A stretch of 64,000 nt of DNA from assembly GCF_003116815.1 (NCBI RefSeq), contig NZ_QDKQ01000052.1:1-64000 (forward strand), given 5' to 3'. Positions within the stretch are counted from its first letter, which is position 1. Every line of letters starts with the position of its first letter. The stretch comes from Caulobacter endophyticus. Lineage in GTDB: Bacteria; Pseudomonadota; Alphaproteobacteria; Caulobacterales; Caulobacteraceae. The notes under the pieces were generated by a model, which searched no databases, was not told the DNA's origin, and saw only the letters and a list, made by a program, of their open reading frames with translations. Shown here piece by piece: positions 16,135 to 24,034 of the stretch. A program made the position numbers and the translations under genes.

Positions 16135-17148
16135 GTGACCCTCCAGCGACTTCCTTTAGCGATCCACACGAACGTCGCCGACCTGATCGACCAGCTTCGC
16201 GCGACCCAGATCAGCGAGTTCGGCGATGGGGCCAGCTTCCTGCGGCGCGAGCGCGGCGGTCGCCCATACTGGTATGTGCGTTCGCGGCAGGTCCGAGGCG
16301 AGCGTTTGGAACGCTATCTTGGCCCCGAAACGCCGGAGCTGCTGGCGGCCATGGAAGCGGCGAAGACCATCAACGGCGCCGCCGATGGACGCAGGCAAAT
16401 CGTGCGGGCGCTGCGCGCGGCGGGACTGCACACGCCAGACCAGCGCACTGGCCGTGTCCTGCAAGCATTGAACAAGGCTGGGGTGTTTCGATTGCGCGCC
16501 GCCGTCGTGGGCACAGTGGCCTTCCAGGCCTATGGCGCCCTGCTGGGCTTCACCTTGCCCGCACAGGCCGTGCGCACAGGCGATCTCGACATCGCCCAGG
16601 ATTACGGGATCTCGATGGCCGTCGACGATAGACTGGACCGGCCCTTCATCGACGTGCTGCGCGCCGCCGACCCGAGCTTCTCACCCATCCCCAAGCTCGA
16701 TCCGGGCAAGAGCGCCGCCTACCGGACGCCCGATGGCTATGCGGTCGACGTGCTGACGACCAGCCGGCATGCGGCCGACGACGAGACCTCTCGCCTCGTC
16801 GCGCTGAACACCGACGCAACGCCCTTGCGCTTTCTCGATTTCCTGCTGCGAGACACGGTGGAAGCCGCCGTGCTGCACGATGATGGCGTACTCGTGCGCG
16901 TCCCGGCCCCGACGCGATACGCCGTGCACAAGCTGATCATCTCGCGCAAGCGCAGCCAGGCTAACCCCAAGCGCCGCAAGGATTTGGAGCAGGCGCAGGC
17001 CCTGATCCGCGCCCTGGCCGAAGATGACCCCTTCGCCCTGCGTGACGCCTATGCCGAGGCCCGCGGGCGGGGCGAGGCGTGGCGCAAGTTGCTGGACGAA
17101 GCGGTCAGCCTGCTGCCCGGAGATGCAAGGGCGGTGCTGGAGGGCTGA
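16135..17148 (+). CDS. GSU2403-type nucleotidyltransferase fold protein
   Basis: The 337-residue protein matches the NTP_transf_8/GSU2403 family: an N-terminal LPLAIHTNVADLIDQL and a wrapped YWYVRSRQ segment, then the nucleotidyltransferase core VVGTVAFQAYGALLGF followed by TGDLDIAQ (catalytic DLD), and a helical C-terminal half (APTRYAVHKLIISRKRS). The cellular role of this family is unknown; related minimal nucleotidyltransferases act as toxins or antitoxin-like modifiers. The GTG at 16135 follows AAGGA; an ATG at 16078 would place the hairpin inside the coding region. The gene appears to have replaced a metal transporter gene (see 17191-17346). Confidence 0.7.
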   Translation: MTLQRLPLAIHTNVADLIDQLRATQISEFGDGASFLRRERGGRPYWYVRSRQVRGERLERYLGPETPELLAAMEAAKTINGAADGRRQIVRALRAAGLHTPDQRTGRVLQALNKAGVFRLRAAVVGTVAFQAYGALLGFTLPAQAVRTGDLDIAQDYGISMAVDDRLDRPFIDVLRAADPSFSPIPKLDPGKSAAYRTPDGYAVDVLTTSRHAADDETSRLVALNTDATPLRFLDFLLRDTVEAAVLHDDGVLVRVPAPTRYAVHKLIISRKRSQANPKRRKDLEQAQALIRALAEDDPFALRDAYAEARGRGEAWRKLLDEAVSLLPGDARAVLEG

Positions 17149-17190
17149 AGCAACGCACGTTGTTTCTATACGGCGCGGGATTCCCGCCAT

Positions 17191-17346
17191 ACCGACGACA
17201 AGGCGCTGAGGGGGCCGTTCGCCAACGGCTGGATCACCCGCCTCGTCGCGTTGGGGCTGTTCGTTGCGATCTCGGCGGCGAACGTCTGGCTGGTGGTTTC
17301 GACGCTCGCCCGAGCCAAGGGAGTTGCAGGCCGTCCGCCCGCGTGA
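17191..17346 (+). pseudogene. C-terminal remnant of an Nramp-type divalent metal transporter
   Basis: In one frame the gap after the nucleotidyltransferase reads DDKALRGPFANGWITRL, then a membrane segment VALGLFVAISAANVWLVV and a short tail ending GRPPA-stop. This resembles the last helix of Nramp/MntH transporters (pattern MG-F-N---T---AW---A-I---N--L). No upstream membrane helices or start codon are present. It looks like the tail of a gene whose body was deleted or displaced. The family call comes from remembered patterns. Confidence 0.45.
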
Positions 17347-17379
17347 TCTCTTCCAAACAAACGTTTGGGAGAACGTCGC

Positions 17380-17829
17380 ATGAAAGAGATCGCCTTCGCC
17401 GACATCGCCAGCCTGGTCGGGCAGGAGGTCGGGGTGTCCGACTGGGTCGAGATCAGCCAGGAGCGGGTCAATCAGTTCGCGCAGGCGACCGGCGACCACC
17501 AGTGGATCCATATCGACGTCGAGCGGGCGACGCGCGAGATCGGCGGACCGATCGCCCACGGCTACCTGACGCTGTCGCTGATCCCCATGCTGGGCGCGGA
17601 CATACTGCACGTCACCGGGGTGACGCGCGGCATCAACTACGGCTGCGACAAGGTGCGGTTCACCAACATGGTCCGCGTGGGCAAGCGGGTGCGCATGCGC
17701 CAGAAGCTGCTCTCGGTGGAGCCCAAGGCCGGCGGCCTGCAGATGAAGAACGAATGCACCATCGAGATCGAGGGCGAGGAGCGCCCGGCCTGCGTGGCCG
17801 AGACGATCTCGATCATCTACGGGGGCTAG
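17380..17829 (+). CDS. MaoC-family dehydratase ((R)-specific enoyl-CoA hydratase type)
   Basis: This 149-residue hot-dog fold protein has the hydratase motif FAQATGDHQWIHID (catalytic Asp and His) and the following GGPIAHGYLTLSLIPML. It would hydrate trans-2-enoyl-CoA to (R)-3-hydroxyacyl-CoA, fitting the lipid genes upstream. GGGAG lies 9 bases before ATG 17380. It stands just after the Nramp remnant and before a repeat. Confidence 0.88.
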   Translation: MKEIAFADIASLVGQEVGVSDWVEISQERVNQFAQATGDHQWIHIDVERATREIGGPIAHGYLTLSLIPMLGADILHVTGVTRGINYGCDKVRFTNMVRVGKRVRMRQKLLSVEPKAGGLQMKNECTIEIEGEERPACVAETISIIYGG

Positions 17830-17950
17830 ATGCTCCCCTGAAGGGGGAGCTGTCGCCAAGCGACTGAGGGGGAAGTCCGCCAGCTCATAGTCGGCTGAAA
17901 ACGTCCGCCCTCCGGCCTTTTGGGCCACCTCCCCAGAGGGAGGATCTTCG
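17829..17950. repeat. Dispersed GC-rich palindromic repeat
   Basis: Two modules: GCTCCCCTGAAGGGGGAGCT with GTCGCCAAGCGACTGAGGGGGAAG, then CCCTCCGGCC-TTTT-GGGCC with CTCCCCAGAGGGAGGATCTT. The same modules recur at 21417, 27292, 27976 and 45479. Confidence 0.8.
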
Positions 17951-17955
17951 AAAGA

Positions 17956-17990
17956 CAAAGGCCCCGGGATCGCTCCTGGGGCCTTTGTTC
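17956..17990. terminator. Bidirectional terminator
   Basis: CAAAGGCCCC pairs with GGGGCCTTTG across a 12-base loop. TGTTC follows on the plus strand and TCTTTCG on the minus strand. It lies between the convergent MaoC and CsbD genes. Confidence 0.7.
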
Positions 17991-18008
17991 ATGGGACTTG
18001 GACCAAGC

Positions 18009-18191
18009 CTAGTGCTTGATCGCGTCGCCGATCTTGTCCTGGGCCTGGCCGACCTTGTTCTGGACGTCGCCCTTGACCTTCTGGGCCTTGCCCTCGGCTT
18101 CGAGACGTTCATTGTCGGTGGCCTTGCCCACGGCTTCCTTGACGGCGCCCACGCCCTTGTCGACGGCGCCTTCCACACGATTGGTGCTCAT
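18009..18191 (-). CDS. CsbD family stress protein
   Basis: The 60-residue cytoplasmic protein MSTNRVEGAVDKGVGAVKEA... continues with GKATDNERLEAEGKAQKVKGDVQNKVGQAQDKIGDAI split over the family's helices. This is a textbook CsbD sequence: short, charged, Ala/Lys/Gly-rich. CsbD genes belong to general stress regulons in many bacteria; the biochemical role is unknown. AGGAGC lies 7 bases upstream of the ATG. A lipid-anchored relative is at 5244-5483. Confidence 0.88.
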   Translation of the reverse strand: MSTNRVEGAVDKGVGAVKEAVGKATDNERLEAEGKAQKVKGDVQNKVGQAQDKIGDAIKH

Positions 18192-18281
18192 TGGCTTGCT
18201 CCTGCTAGCGTTGAACTCCCTTTTCGAACGGAGCCGCGGGAGCAATGGTTCCTAGCGTGGCCGCAAGGGATTTTGCCGAAT

Positions 18282-19130
18282 TCAGCGATTGAAGCCGGGC
18301 GCGGCGACGGCCTGGACGGCGACCACGTCCTGCGCCGCCGCGACGCTGGGCGACTTGGCCGGAGCGGCCTGGATCAGTGGCGGTCCCGACGGCTTGTCGA
18401 GCTGGGCCACCGTCTCGCGGATATATTTGGCGTGGGTGACGATGCCGATCTCGAGGCGCTCGCCCGACAGCTCGACCTGCTGGGTCAGCATGCCGGCCAC
18501 GAACTGCACCTCCTGGCTTTCGGTCGAGCCCGGCCGGCGGCGCGCGCCCTCGGCCATGAACACGGGCCCGCCCGAATTGCCGGGGAACACCGAGAAATCC
18601 ATCAGGAAGGTCGGAAACACGCTCGCGGGAGCCAGCGGATACGACGCCACCCGGCCCGAGCGCAGGATCGGGAAGCCCGCGGTGTTGGCCGACAGGCCGC
18701 GCGGGAAGCCCAGCGCCATCATCTCGTCGCCGGGACCCAGGCTGTACTTGTTGAAGGTGTCGTCCTGGGCCAGCCAGGCCAGCGGGATCGCCGCCTTGGC
18801 GAATTCAGGCGGGGCCTCGACGACGATGGCGGCGACGTCGCGGCTGGGATGCTTGACCCACAGCGGATGGTCGCCGTCGCGGATCTTCAGGGTGCGGGGG
18901 TCGTAGCGCCACACCCCCTCCTTGCTTTGCACGCGATAGCCGATCTTGGCCGAGACCGAGGGCATGCGGTCGAACACGTGGGCGGCCGTGACCAAGATGG
19001 TGCGCGGACGGCCGTCCGGCGTGGGATCCTCGATCAGGAAACCCGTGCCGACCGTACGCGAACCGTCGGCGAGCGGCTGCTCCAGCTGCACCGTCGCCTG
19101 GATCAGATCGACCGACAGGTCCCAAGCCAT
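18282..19130 (-). CDS. Trypsin-like serine protease (S1 fold)
   Basis: The 282-residue protein carries the catalytic triad in order: His in VTAAHVFDR (about residue 51), Asp in PSRDVAAIVV (about 98) and Ser in FPGNSGGPVF (about 188). No PDZ domain follows; the C-terminus is a low-complexity Ala/Pro/Val tail. No signal peptide is seen, so it is cytoplasmic unless the start is wrong. It is transcribed divergently from the oligopeptidase B gene 104 bases away. Confidence 0.8.
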   Translation of the reverse strand: MAWDLSVDLIQATVQLEQPLADGSRTVGTGFLIEDPTPDGRPRTILVTAAHVFDRMPSVSAKIGYRVQSKEGVWRYDPRTLKIRDGDHPLWVKHPSRDVAAIVVEAPPEFAKAAIPLAWLAQDDTFNKYSLGPGDEMMALGFPRGLSANTAGFPILRSGRVASYPLAPASVFPTFLMDFSVFPGNSGGPVFMAEGARRRPGSTESQEVQFVAGMLTQQVELSGERLEIGIVTHAKYIRETVAQLDKPSGPPLIQAAPAKSPSVAAAQDVVAVQAVAAPGFNR

Positions 19131-19234
19131 GTACGCCCTCGTCTCCGATTCAGTTCTAGACGTCGTATGAGTTTGACCAGACGCCCTTGCCGCAACAAGT
19201 TGGCGTTCTGACGCATCCGAGGGGGAATCTGTCC

Positions 19235-21415
19235 ATGAACCGGCGCGAAATGATGACGAGCGTAGCCGCCGTCGCCGCCACGTCCTCCGCCCTCATTCCC
19301 GGGAGTTCCATGTCCGCCACCGCCAAGCCCGTCCCGCCCGTCGCCAAGAAGGTCCCAAAGCGCATCGAGCAGCTGGGCCGGGTGCGCGTCGACGACTATG
19401 CCTGGATGAAGGACGACAACTGGCAGAAGGTCCTGCGCGACCCGAGCCTGATCAAGGCCGATGTGAAGGAGCACCTGACCGCCGAGAACGCCTATGTGAA
19501 GGCGATGCTGGCTCCGACGCAGGACCTGCAGAAGGCGATGTTCGAGGAGATGAAGGGCCGTATCAAGGAGGACGACTCCTCGGTGCCCTCGCCCGACGGC
19601 CCCTACGACTACTATTCGCGGTTCGCCATCGGCGGCCAGCACCCGATCTACGCGCGTCGCCCGCGCGGCAAGACGGACGGCGAGGAAGTGCTGCTCGACA
19701 GCGACGCCCTGGCCAAGGGCAAGGCCTACAGCCAGGTCAGCGCCGCCGACCACAGCCCCGACCACAAGCTGTTCGCCTATGCCGAGGACGCGCAAGGGTC
19801 CGAAGTCCACAAGATCTATGTCAAGGATCTCTCCACCGGCGAGGTCCTGCCCGAACCGGTCGACAGCAGCACCGGCGACTTCACCTGGTCTCCCGACTCC
19901 AAGTGGCTGTTCTGGACCCACCGCGACGACAACGGCCGTTCCGACAAGATCTATCGCCGCCCCGCGCGCGGCGGGCTGAAGGACGACGTGCTGGTCTATG
20001 AAGAGCCCGACGACGGCTTCTTCGTCAGCGTCAGCGTCACCGGCTCGGACGCCTTCATCGTGATCAGCGCCGGCGACCACGAGACCTCGGAGACCCTGCT
20101 GATCCCGGCTGGCGACGTGAACGCCAAGCCCAAGGCCGTGGAGCCGCGCACGCCGGGCCTGCGCTATTCGGTCGAGCACTGGGACGGCAAGTTCGTCATC
20201 CTGACCAACGCCGACGACGCCATCGACTTCAAGCTGGTCGAGGCCCCGGTCGACAATCCGGGCCGCGCGAACTGGAAGGACTTCGTGCCCCACAAGCCGG
20301 GGACCTTCATCACCGGCCACGCCGCCTACAAGGACCACCTGGTCCGCGTCGAGCGCGTCAACGCCAACACCCGCATCGTCATCACCGACCGCGCCACCAA
20401 GGCCGAAAAGCCGATCGTGGTCGACGAGCAGGCCTATGTGCTGAGCGTCGAGGGCGGCTACGAGTTCGACACGCCGACCCTGCGCTACGTCTACCAGTCG
20501 CCGACCACGCCGCGTCAGTGGTTCGACTACGACATGCGCAGCGGCGACAAGGTGCTGCGCAAGACCCAGGAGATCCCGTCGGGTCACGACCCTTCGCGGT
20601 ACGTGACCAAGCGCCTTTATGCGAAGGCGCCCGACGGCGCCGAGGTGCCGGTGACCGTGCTGATGAAGAAGGACGTCAAGCTGGACGGCAAGGCGCCGCT
20701 GCTGCTGTACGGCTACGGCAGCTACGGCATGTCGATGGACCCGTCGTTCTCGATCCGCAACTTCAGCCTGGTCGACCGCGGCTGGATCTGGGCCACGGCC
20801 CACATCCGCGGCGGCTCGGAAAAGGGCTATGGCTGGTTCCTGGACGGCAAGAAGTTCAAGAAGAAGAACACCTTCACCGACTTCATCGCCTGCGCCGAGC
20901 ACCTGCACGCCAATGGCTACGGCGCCAAGGGCCGCACGGTGGCCTATGGCGGCTCGGCCGGCGGCATGCTGATGGGCGCGATCACCAACCTGCGGCCGGA
21001 CCTGTGGTCGGGCATCATCGGGGCGGTGCCGTTCGTCGACGTGCTCAACACCATGAGCGACACTTCCCTGCCGCTGACCCCGCCGGAATGGCCCGAATGG
21101 GGCAATCCGCTGGAGGACAAGGAGGCCTACGACTACATCGCCAGCTATTCCCCGTACGACAACGTCACCGCCAAGGCCTATCCGGCGGTGCTGGCCACCG
21201 GCGGCCTGTCGGACCCCCGCGTCACCTACTGGGAGCCGGAGAAGTGGGCCGCCAAGCTGCGGGCCAACACCACCAGCGGCAACCCGATCCTCCTGAAGAT
21301 CAACATGGAGGCCGGCCACGGCGGCGCCTCGGGCCGCTTCGACTTCCTCAAGGAGATCGCGCTCGACTACGCCTTCGCCGTGTGGGCCGTCGACAAGGGC
21401 TGGACGAAGGCTTAG
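19235..21415 (+). CDS. Oligopeptidase B / prolyl oligopeptidase family peptidase (S9A), with Tat-like signal
   Basis: The 726-residue enzyme has an N-terminal beta-propeller region (RIKEDDSSVPSPDGPYDYYSRF is typical of oligopeptidase B) and a C-terminal alpha/beta hydrolase domain: nucleophile GGSAGGMLMGA, Asp in GGLSDPRV and His in EAGHGGASGRFD. It cleaves short peptides, usually after basic residues. The N-terminus NRREMMTSVAAVAATSSA looks like a twin-arginine signal, so export to the periplasm is predicted. GAGGGGG precedes ATG 19235, which was preferred over an upstream in-frame start. Confidence 0.88.
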   Translation: MNRREMMTSVAAVAATSSALIPGSSMSATAKPVPPVAKKVPKRIEQLGRVRVDDYAWMKDDNWQKVLRDPSLIKADVKEHLTAENAYVKAMLAPTQDLQKAMFEEMKGRIKEDDSSVPSPDGPYDYYSRFAIGGQHPIYARRPRGKTDGEEVLLDSDALAKGKAYSQVSAADHSPDHKLFAYAEDAQGSEVHKIYVKDLSTGEVLPEPVDSSTGDFTWSPDSKWLFWTHRDDNGRSDKIYRRPARGGLKDDVLVYEEPDDGFFVSVSVTGSDAFIVISAGDHETSETLLIPAGDVNAKPKAVEPRTPGLRYSVEHWDGKFVILTNADDAIDFKLVEAPVDNPGRANWKDFVPHKPGTFITGHAAYKDHLVRVERVNANTRIVITDRATKAEKPIVVDEQAYVLSVEGGYEFDTPTLRYVYQSPTTPRQWFDYDMRSGDKVLRKTQEIPSGHDPSRYVTKRLYAKAPDGAEVPVTVLMKKDVKLDGKAPLLLYGYGSYGMSMDPSFSIRNFSLVDRGWIWATAHIRGGSEKGYGWFLDGKKFKKKNTFTDFIACAEHLHANGYGAKGRTVAYGGSAGGMLMGAITNLRPDLWSGIIGAVPFVDVLNTMSDTSLPLTPPEWPEWGNPLEDKEAYDYIASYSPYDNVTAKAYPAVLATGGLSDPRVTYWEPEKWAAKLRANTTSGNPILLKINMEAGHGGASGRFDFLKEIALDYAFAVWAVDKGWTKA

Positions 21416-21416
21416 G

Positions 21417-21518
21417 CCCCCTCCAGCCCTTCGGGCCACTCCCCCAAAAGGGGGAGGATCTGTCTTGCGTAGATGCTCCCCCTCTGGGGGAGCTGTCGGC
21501 AAAGCCGACTGAGGGGAC
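21417..21518. repeat. Dispersed GC-rich palindromic repeat
   Basis: CCCTCCAGCCCTTCGGGCC with CTCCCCCAAAAGGGGGAGGATC, then ATGCTCCCCCTCTGGGGGAGC and GTCGGCAAAGCCGACTGAGG. Its end (GAGGGGAC) may supply the ribosome site of the following GTG-started gene. Confidence 0.8.
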
Positions 21519-21527
21519 TTTACCCAC

Positions 21528-22082
21528 GTGACCGACCTGACCATCCGCCCCTCAACCGACGCCGACGTGGCGGCGATTACGGCCATATACGGCTGGAACG
21601 TGCTCAACGGCCTGGGCACCTTCGAGGAGGTTCCGCCCGACGAGGCCGAGATCGCCCGGCGGCGCGGGGCGTTCCTGGACCGCGGCCTGCCCTATCTGGT
21701 CGCCGAGCTGGACGGAAAGGTGCTGGGCTATGCCTATGCCGGCCCGTTCCGACTCAGGGCCGCCTATCGCTACACCGTCGAGGACAGCATCTATGTCGCC
21801 CCCGACGCGGCCGGAAAGGGCGTCGGCAAGGCGCTGCTGAAGGCCCTGATCGACGCCTGCGAGGCCCTGGGCCTGCGCCAGATGTGCGCGGTGATCGGCG
21901 ACAGCGGCAACGCCGCCTCGATCGGCGTGCACGCCTCGCTCGGCTTTACGCACAAGGGCGTCTTTCCGGCCATGGGCTATAAGTTCGACCGCTGGGTGGA
22001 CCTGGTGTGGATGCAGCGCCCCCTGAACGGCGGCGGCGACACCCCGCCCGACGCCCCCGGAATGTCGCTGAGCGGCGTCTGA
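21528..22082 (+). CDS. GNAT N-acetyltransferase (phosphinothricin acetyltransferase/MnaT-like)
   Basis: The 184-residue protein reads IRPSTDADVAAITAIYGWNVLNGLGTFEE at the N-terminus, the PAT-family signature, then VEDSIYVAPDAAGKGVGKALL (acetyl-CoA loop) and a C-terminal HASLGFTHKGVFPAMGYKFDRWVDLVWMQ. PAT/MnaT enzymes acetylate amino groups of phosphinothricin-like compounds or methionine derivatives. The start is GTG at 21528; GAGGGG from the adjoining repeat sits 9 bases upstream. The final 20 residues (Gly/Pro-rich) extend past the family core. Confidence 0.85.
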   Translation: MTDLTIRPSTDADVAAITAIYGWNVLNGLGTFEEVPPDEAEIARRRGAFLDRGLPYLVAELDGKVLGYAYAGPFRLRAAYRYTVEDSIYVAPDAAGKGVGKALLKALIDACEALGLRQMCAVIGDSGNAASIGVHASLGFTHKGVFPAMGYKFDRWVDLVWMQRPLNGGGDTPPDAPGMSLSGV

Positions 22083-22132
22083 ACCTTGCGGGATGGTTGC
22101 GCCGCGTCGCGACCATCCCTAGTTTCCCGCCC

Positions 22133-22477
22133 ATGCGCGGGCTTCGTGTCCTTCTTCTCGCCCTGATCGCGGTGGCCTTCGCCGCCGGCGGGATCCTGCG
22201 CGCCGCGCCGGCGCAAGCCTCGGCCATGCCGCCCTGCCACGAGATGGCGATGGCCGACATGGGCCACGCCGACGCTCCTGCCAACAGCCAGGCCGACCAC
22301 AAGTCCAAGCCCGGGGCCATGGCGACCAGCTGCTGCGTCGGCTGCCTGCCGGCCGGCCAGAAGGTGGTGGCCGGAGACCTGGCCTCTCTCGTCGCCACCG
22401 ATATCGAGTTCGCCGCACTGCACGCGCCGCTGGACGGCCTGGAGGCCGCGCCGGAGCCCCGCCCTCCGCGCGCCTGA
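22133..22477 (+). CDS. Secreted His/Met/Cys-rich small protein (possible copper binding, DUF2946-like)
   Basis: The 114-residue product has a signal peptide (LRVLLLALIAVAFAAGG... cleaved near ASA), then metal-ligand-rich sequence: MPPCHEMAMADMGHAD and SCCVGCLPAGQ. The composition resembles periplasmic copper-associated proteins and the DUF2946 group. It is followed 75 bases later by a His/Met-rich outer-membrane protein, probably the same operon. Start ATG 22133 was chosen because it opens the signal peptide. Metal specificity is inference. Confidence 0.55.
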   Translation: MRGLRVLLLALIAVAFAAGGILRAAPAQASAMPPCHEMAMADMGHADAPANSQADHKSKPGAMATSCCVGCLPAGQKVVAGDLASLVATDIEFAALHAPLDGLEAAPEPRPPRA

Positions 22478-22552
22478 TCGCAAGACCGCGCGCCATCTGG
22501 AGCGCGCTTTTCAAAACGTCTTACGATCACAGTTTCCAAGAAAGGCAGTCCC

Positions 22553-23962
22553 ATGACCGCCCTCTCCTTCCGTACGCGCCTGCTCGCCGGCGCGGGCTTC
22601 ATCGCGAGCCTGACGCTCGCCGTCCCCGCCTTCGCCCAGGACCATGGCGACCACGCCGGCCACGCCATGCCGGCGCCCGCCGCACCGGCTCCGGCCGCCG
22701 ACCCTGCCCCGCAGGCGAGCGACCCGCACGCGGACCACCACATGGCCATGCCCCAGAGCGAAGACGCCGCCGAGGCGTCCGAGGGCCACGGCGACATGGC
22801 GATGGCCATGCGCAGCCCGCTGGGCGTCTACTCGATGAACCGCGACGCCGGGGCCACCGGCTGGCAGCCCGACGCCTCGCCGATGTTCGGCGTGATGAAG
22901 CACAGCGGCGACTGGATGCTGATGGGCCACGTGCTGCTGAACGGCGTCTATGTCGACCAGGGCGGCCCGCGCGGCGGCTCCAAGGCGTTCGCGGCCGGCA
23001 TGCTGATGGGCATGGCCCAGCGCCAGGTCGGCCCGGGCATGCTGGGCTTCAAGGCCATGGTCAGTCCCGACCCGTTCATGGGCAAGAGCGGCTATCCGCT
23101 TCTGCTGGCCACGGGCGAGACGGCCGACGGCGAACATCCCCTGATCGATCGCCAGCACCCCCATGACCTGATCATGGAGATGTCGGCCAGCTACAGCCTC
23201 AGCGTCGGCGAGAAGTCGGACGTCTATCTCTATGCCGGCCTGCCCGGCTCGCCCGCCTACGGCCCGCCGGCGTTCATGCACCGCCAGGCCTCGATGGACA
23301 GCCCCGAGGCGCCGATCAGCCACCACTGGTTCGACTCGACGCACATCACCTTCGGCGTGGTCACGGCCGGCTTCTCGCACGACAATTGGAAGATCGAGAG
23401 CAGCGCCTTCCGCGGCCGCGAGCCCGACCAGAAGCGCTACGACATCGAGACCGGCGAGCTGGACAGCGTCTCGGCCCGGCTGTCGTACAACCCGACCCCG
23501 AACTGGGCGCTGCAGACCAGCTGGGCCCGGATCAACAGCCCCGAGGCCCTGGATCCGGACAAGGACGAGGCCCGCGTCTCGGCCAGCGCGCTCTACGCCC
23601 GGCCGCTGGGCAAGGACGGCTCGGTCAGCGCCGCCTTCGCCTGGTCGCGCAAGGACCGCATCCCGGGCGATGCGCTGCAGGCCTGGCTGGCGGAAGGCTC
23701 GGTGAAGCCGAACGATCGCTGGACGGTCTTCGCCCGCGCCGAGCAGGTCGAGCAGGACGAGCTGGCCGACCACCACGGCTCGCATTCGGGGGAGGCCTAT
23801 ACGGTGCGCCGCGTCTCGCTGGGGGCGATCCGCGACTTCGTCGTGGCCCCGAAGGTGAAGTTCGGGATCGGCGGCCTGGTCAGCGCCTACGACGCTCCCG
23901 AGGCGCTGGGCTACGACGACCCGATGGGCGGCATGGCCTTCGTGCGCCTGCGGATCGGCTAG
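22553..23962 (+). CDS. His/Met-rich predicted outer-membrane beta-barrel protein
   Basis: The 469-residue protein has a signal peptide (cleavage after FAFAQ-like AFAQ near residue 25), a His/Met-rich mature N-terminus (DHGDHAGHAMP, HADHHMAMPQ, GHGDMAMAMR) and then a long region of alternating strands ending FVRLRIG, typical of an outer-membrane barrel. It contains IDRQHPHDLIMEMSASYS. The metal-rich head suggests copper binding or efflux, in line with the Cys/Met-rich gene before it. I do not recognise a named family; it is not a clear PcoB. Confidence 0.6.
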   Translation: MTALSFRTRLLAGAGFIASLTLAVPAFAQDHGDHAGHAMPAPAAPAPAADPAPQASDPHADHHMAMPQSEDAAEASEGHGDMAMAMRSPLGVYSMNRDAGATGWQPDASPMFGVMKHSGDWMLMGHVLLNGVYVDQGGPRGGSKAFAAGMLMGMAQRQVGPGMLGFKAMVSPDPFMGKSGYPLLLATGETADGEHPLIDRQHPHDLIMEMSASYSLSVGEKSDVYLYAGLPGSPAYGPPAFMHRQASMDSPEAPISHHWFDSTHITFGVVTAGFSHDNWKIESSAFRGREPDQKRYDIETGELDSVSARLSYNPTPNWALQTSWARINSPEALDPDKDEARVSASALYARPLGKDGSVSAAFAWSRKDRIPGDALQAWLAEGSVKPNDRWTVFARAEQVEQDELADHHGSHSGEAYTVRRVSLGAIRDFVVAPKVKFGIGGLVSAYDAPEALGYDDPMGGMAFVRLRIG

Positions 23963-23972
23963 GTACAAAGCA

Positions 23973-24002
23973 AAAGCCCCGCCGGCGGACCGGCGGGGCT
24001 TT
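23973..24002. terminator. Bidirectional intrinsic terminator
   Basis: AAAGCCCCGCCGG pairs perfectly with CCGGCGGGGCTTT over a CGGA loop. It serves the plus-strand barrel gene (10 bases after its stop) and the convergent MucR gene; the minus strand continues TGCTTTG. Confidence 0.88.
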
Positions 24003-24034
24003 CGTGTTTCGGAGGATCTTCGAAGAAGACCCGA

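Noticed and set aside
19103..21619. 838-residue open frame opposite oligopeptidase B
   Set aside because: Antisense frame of a real gene; no domain, signal or conserved motif, and low-complexity composition.
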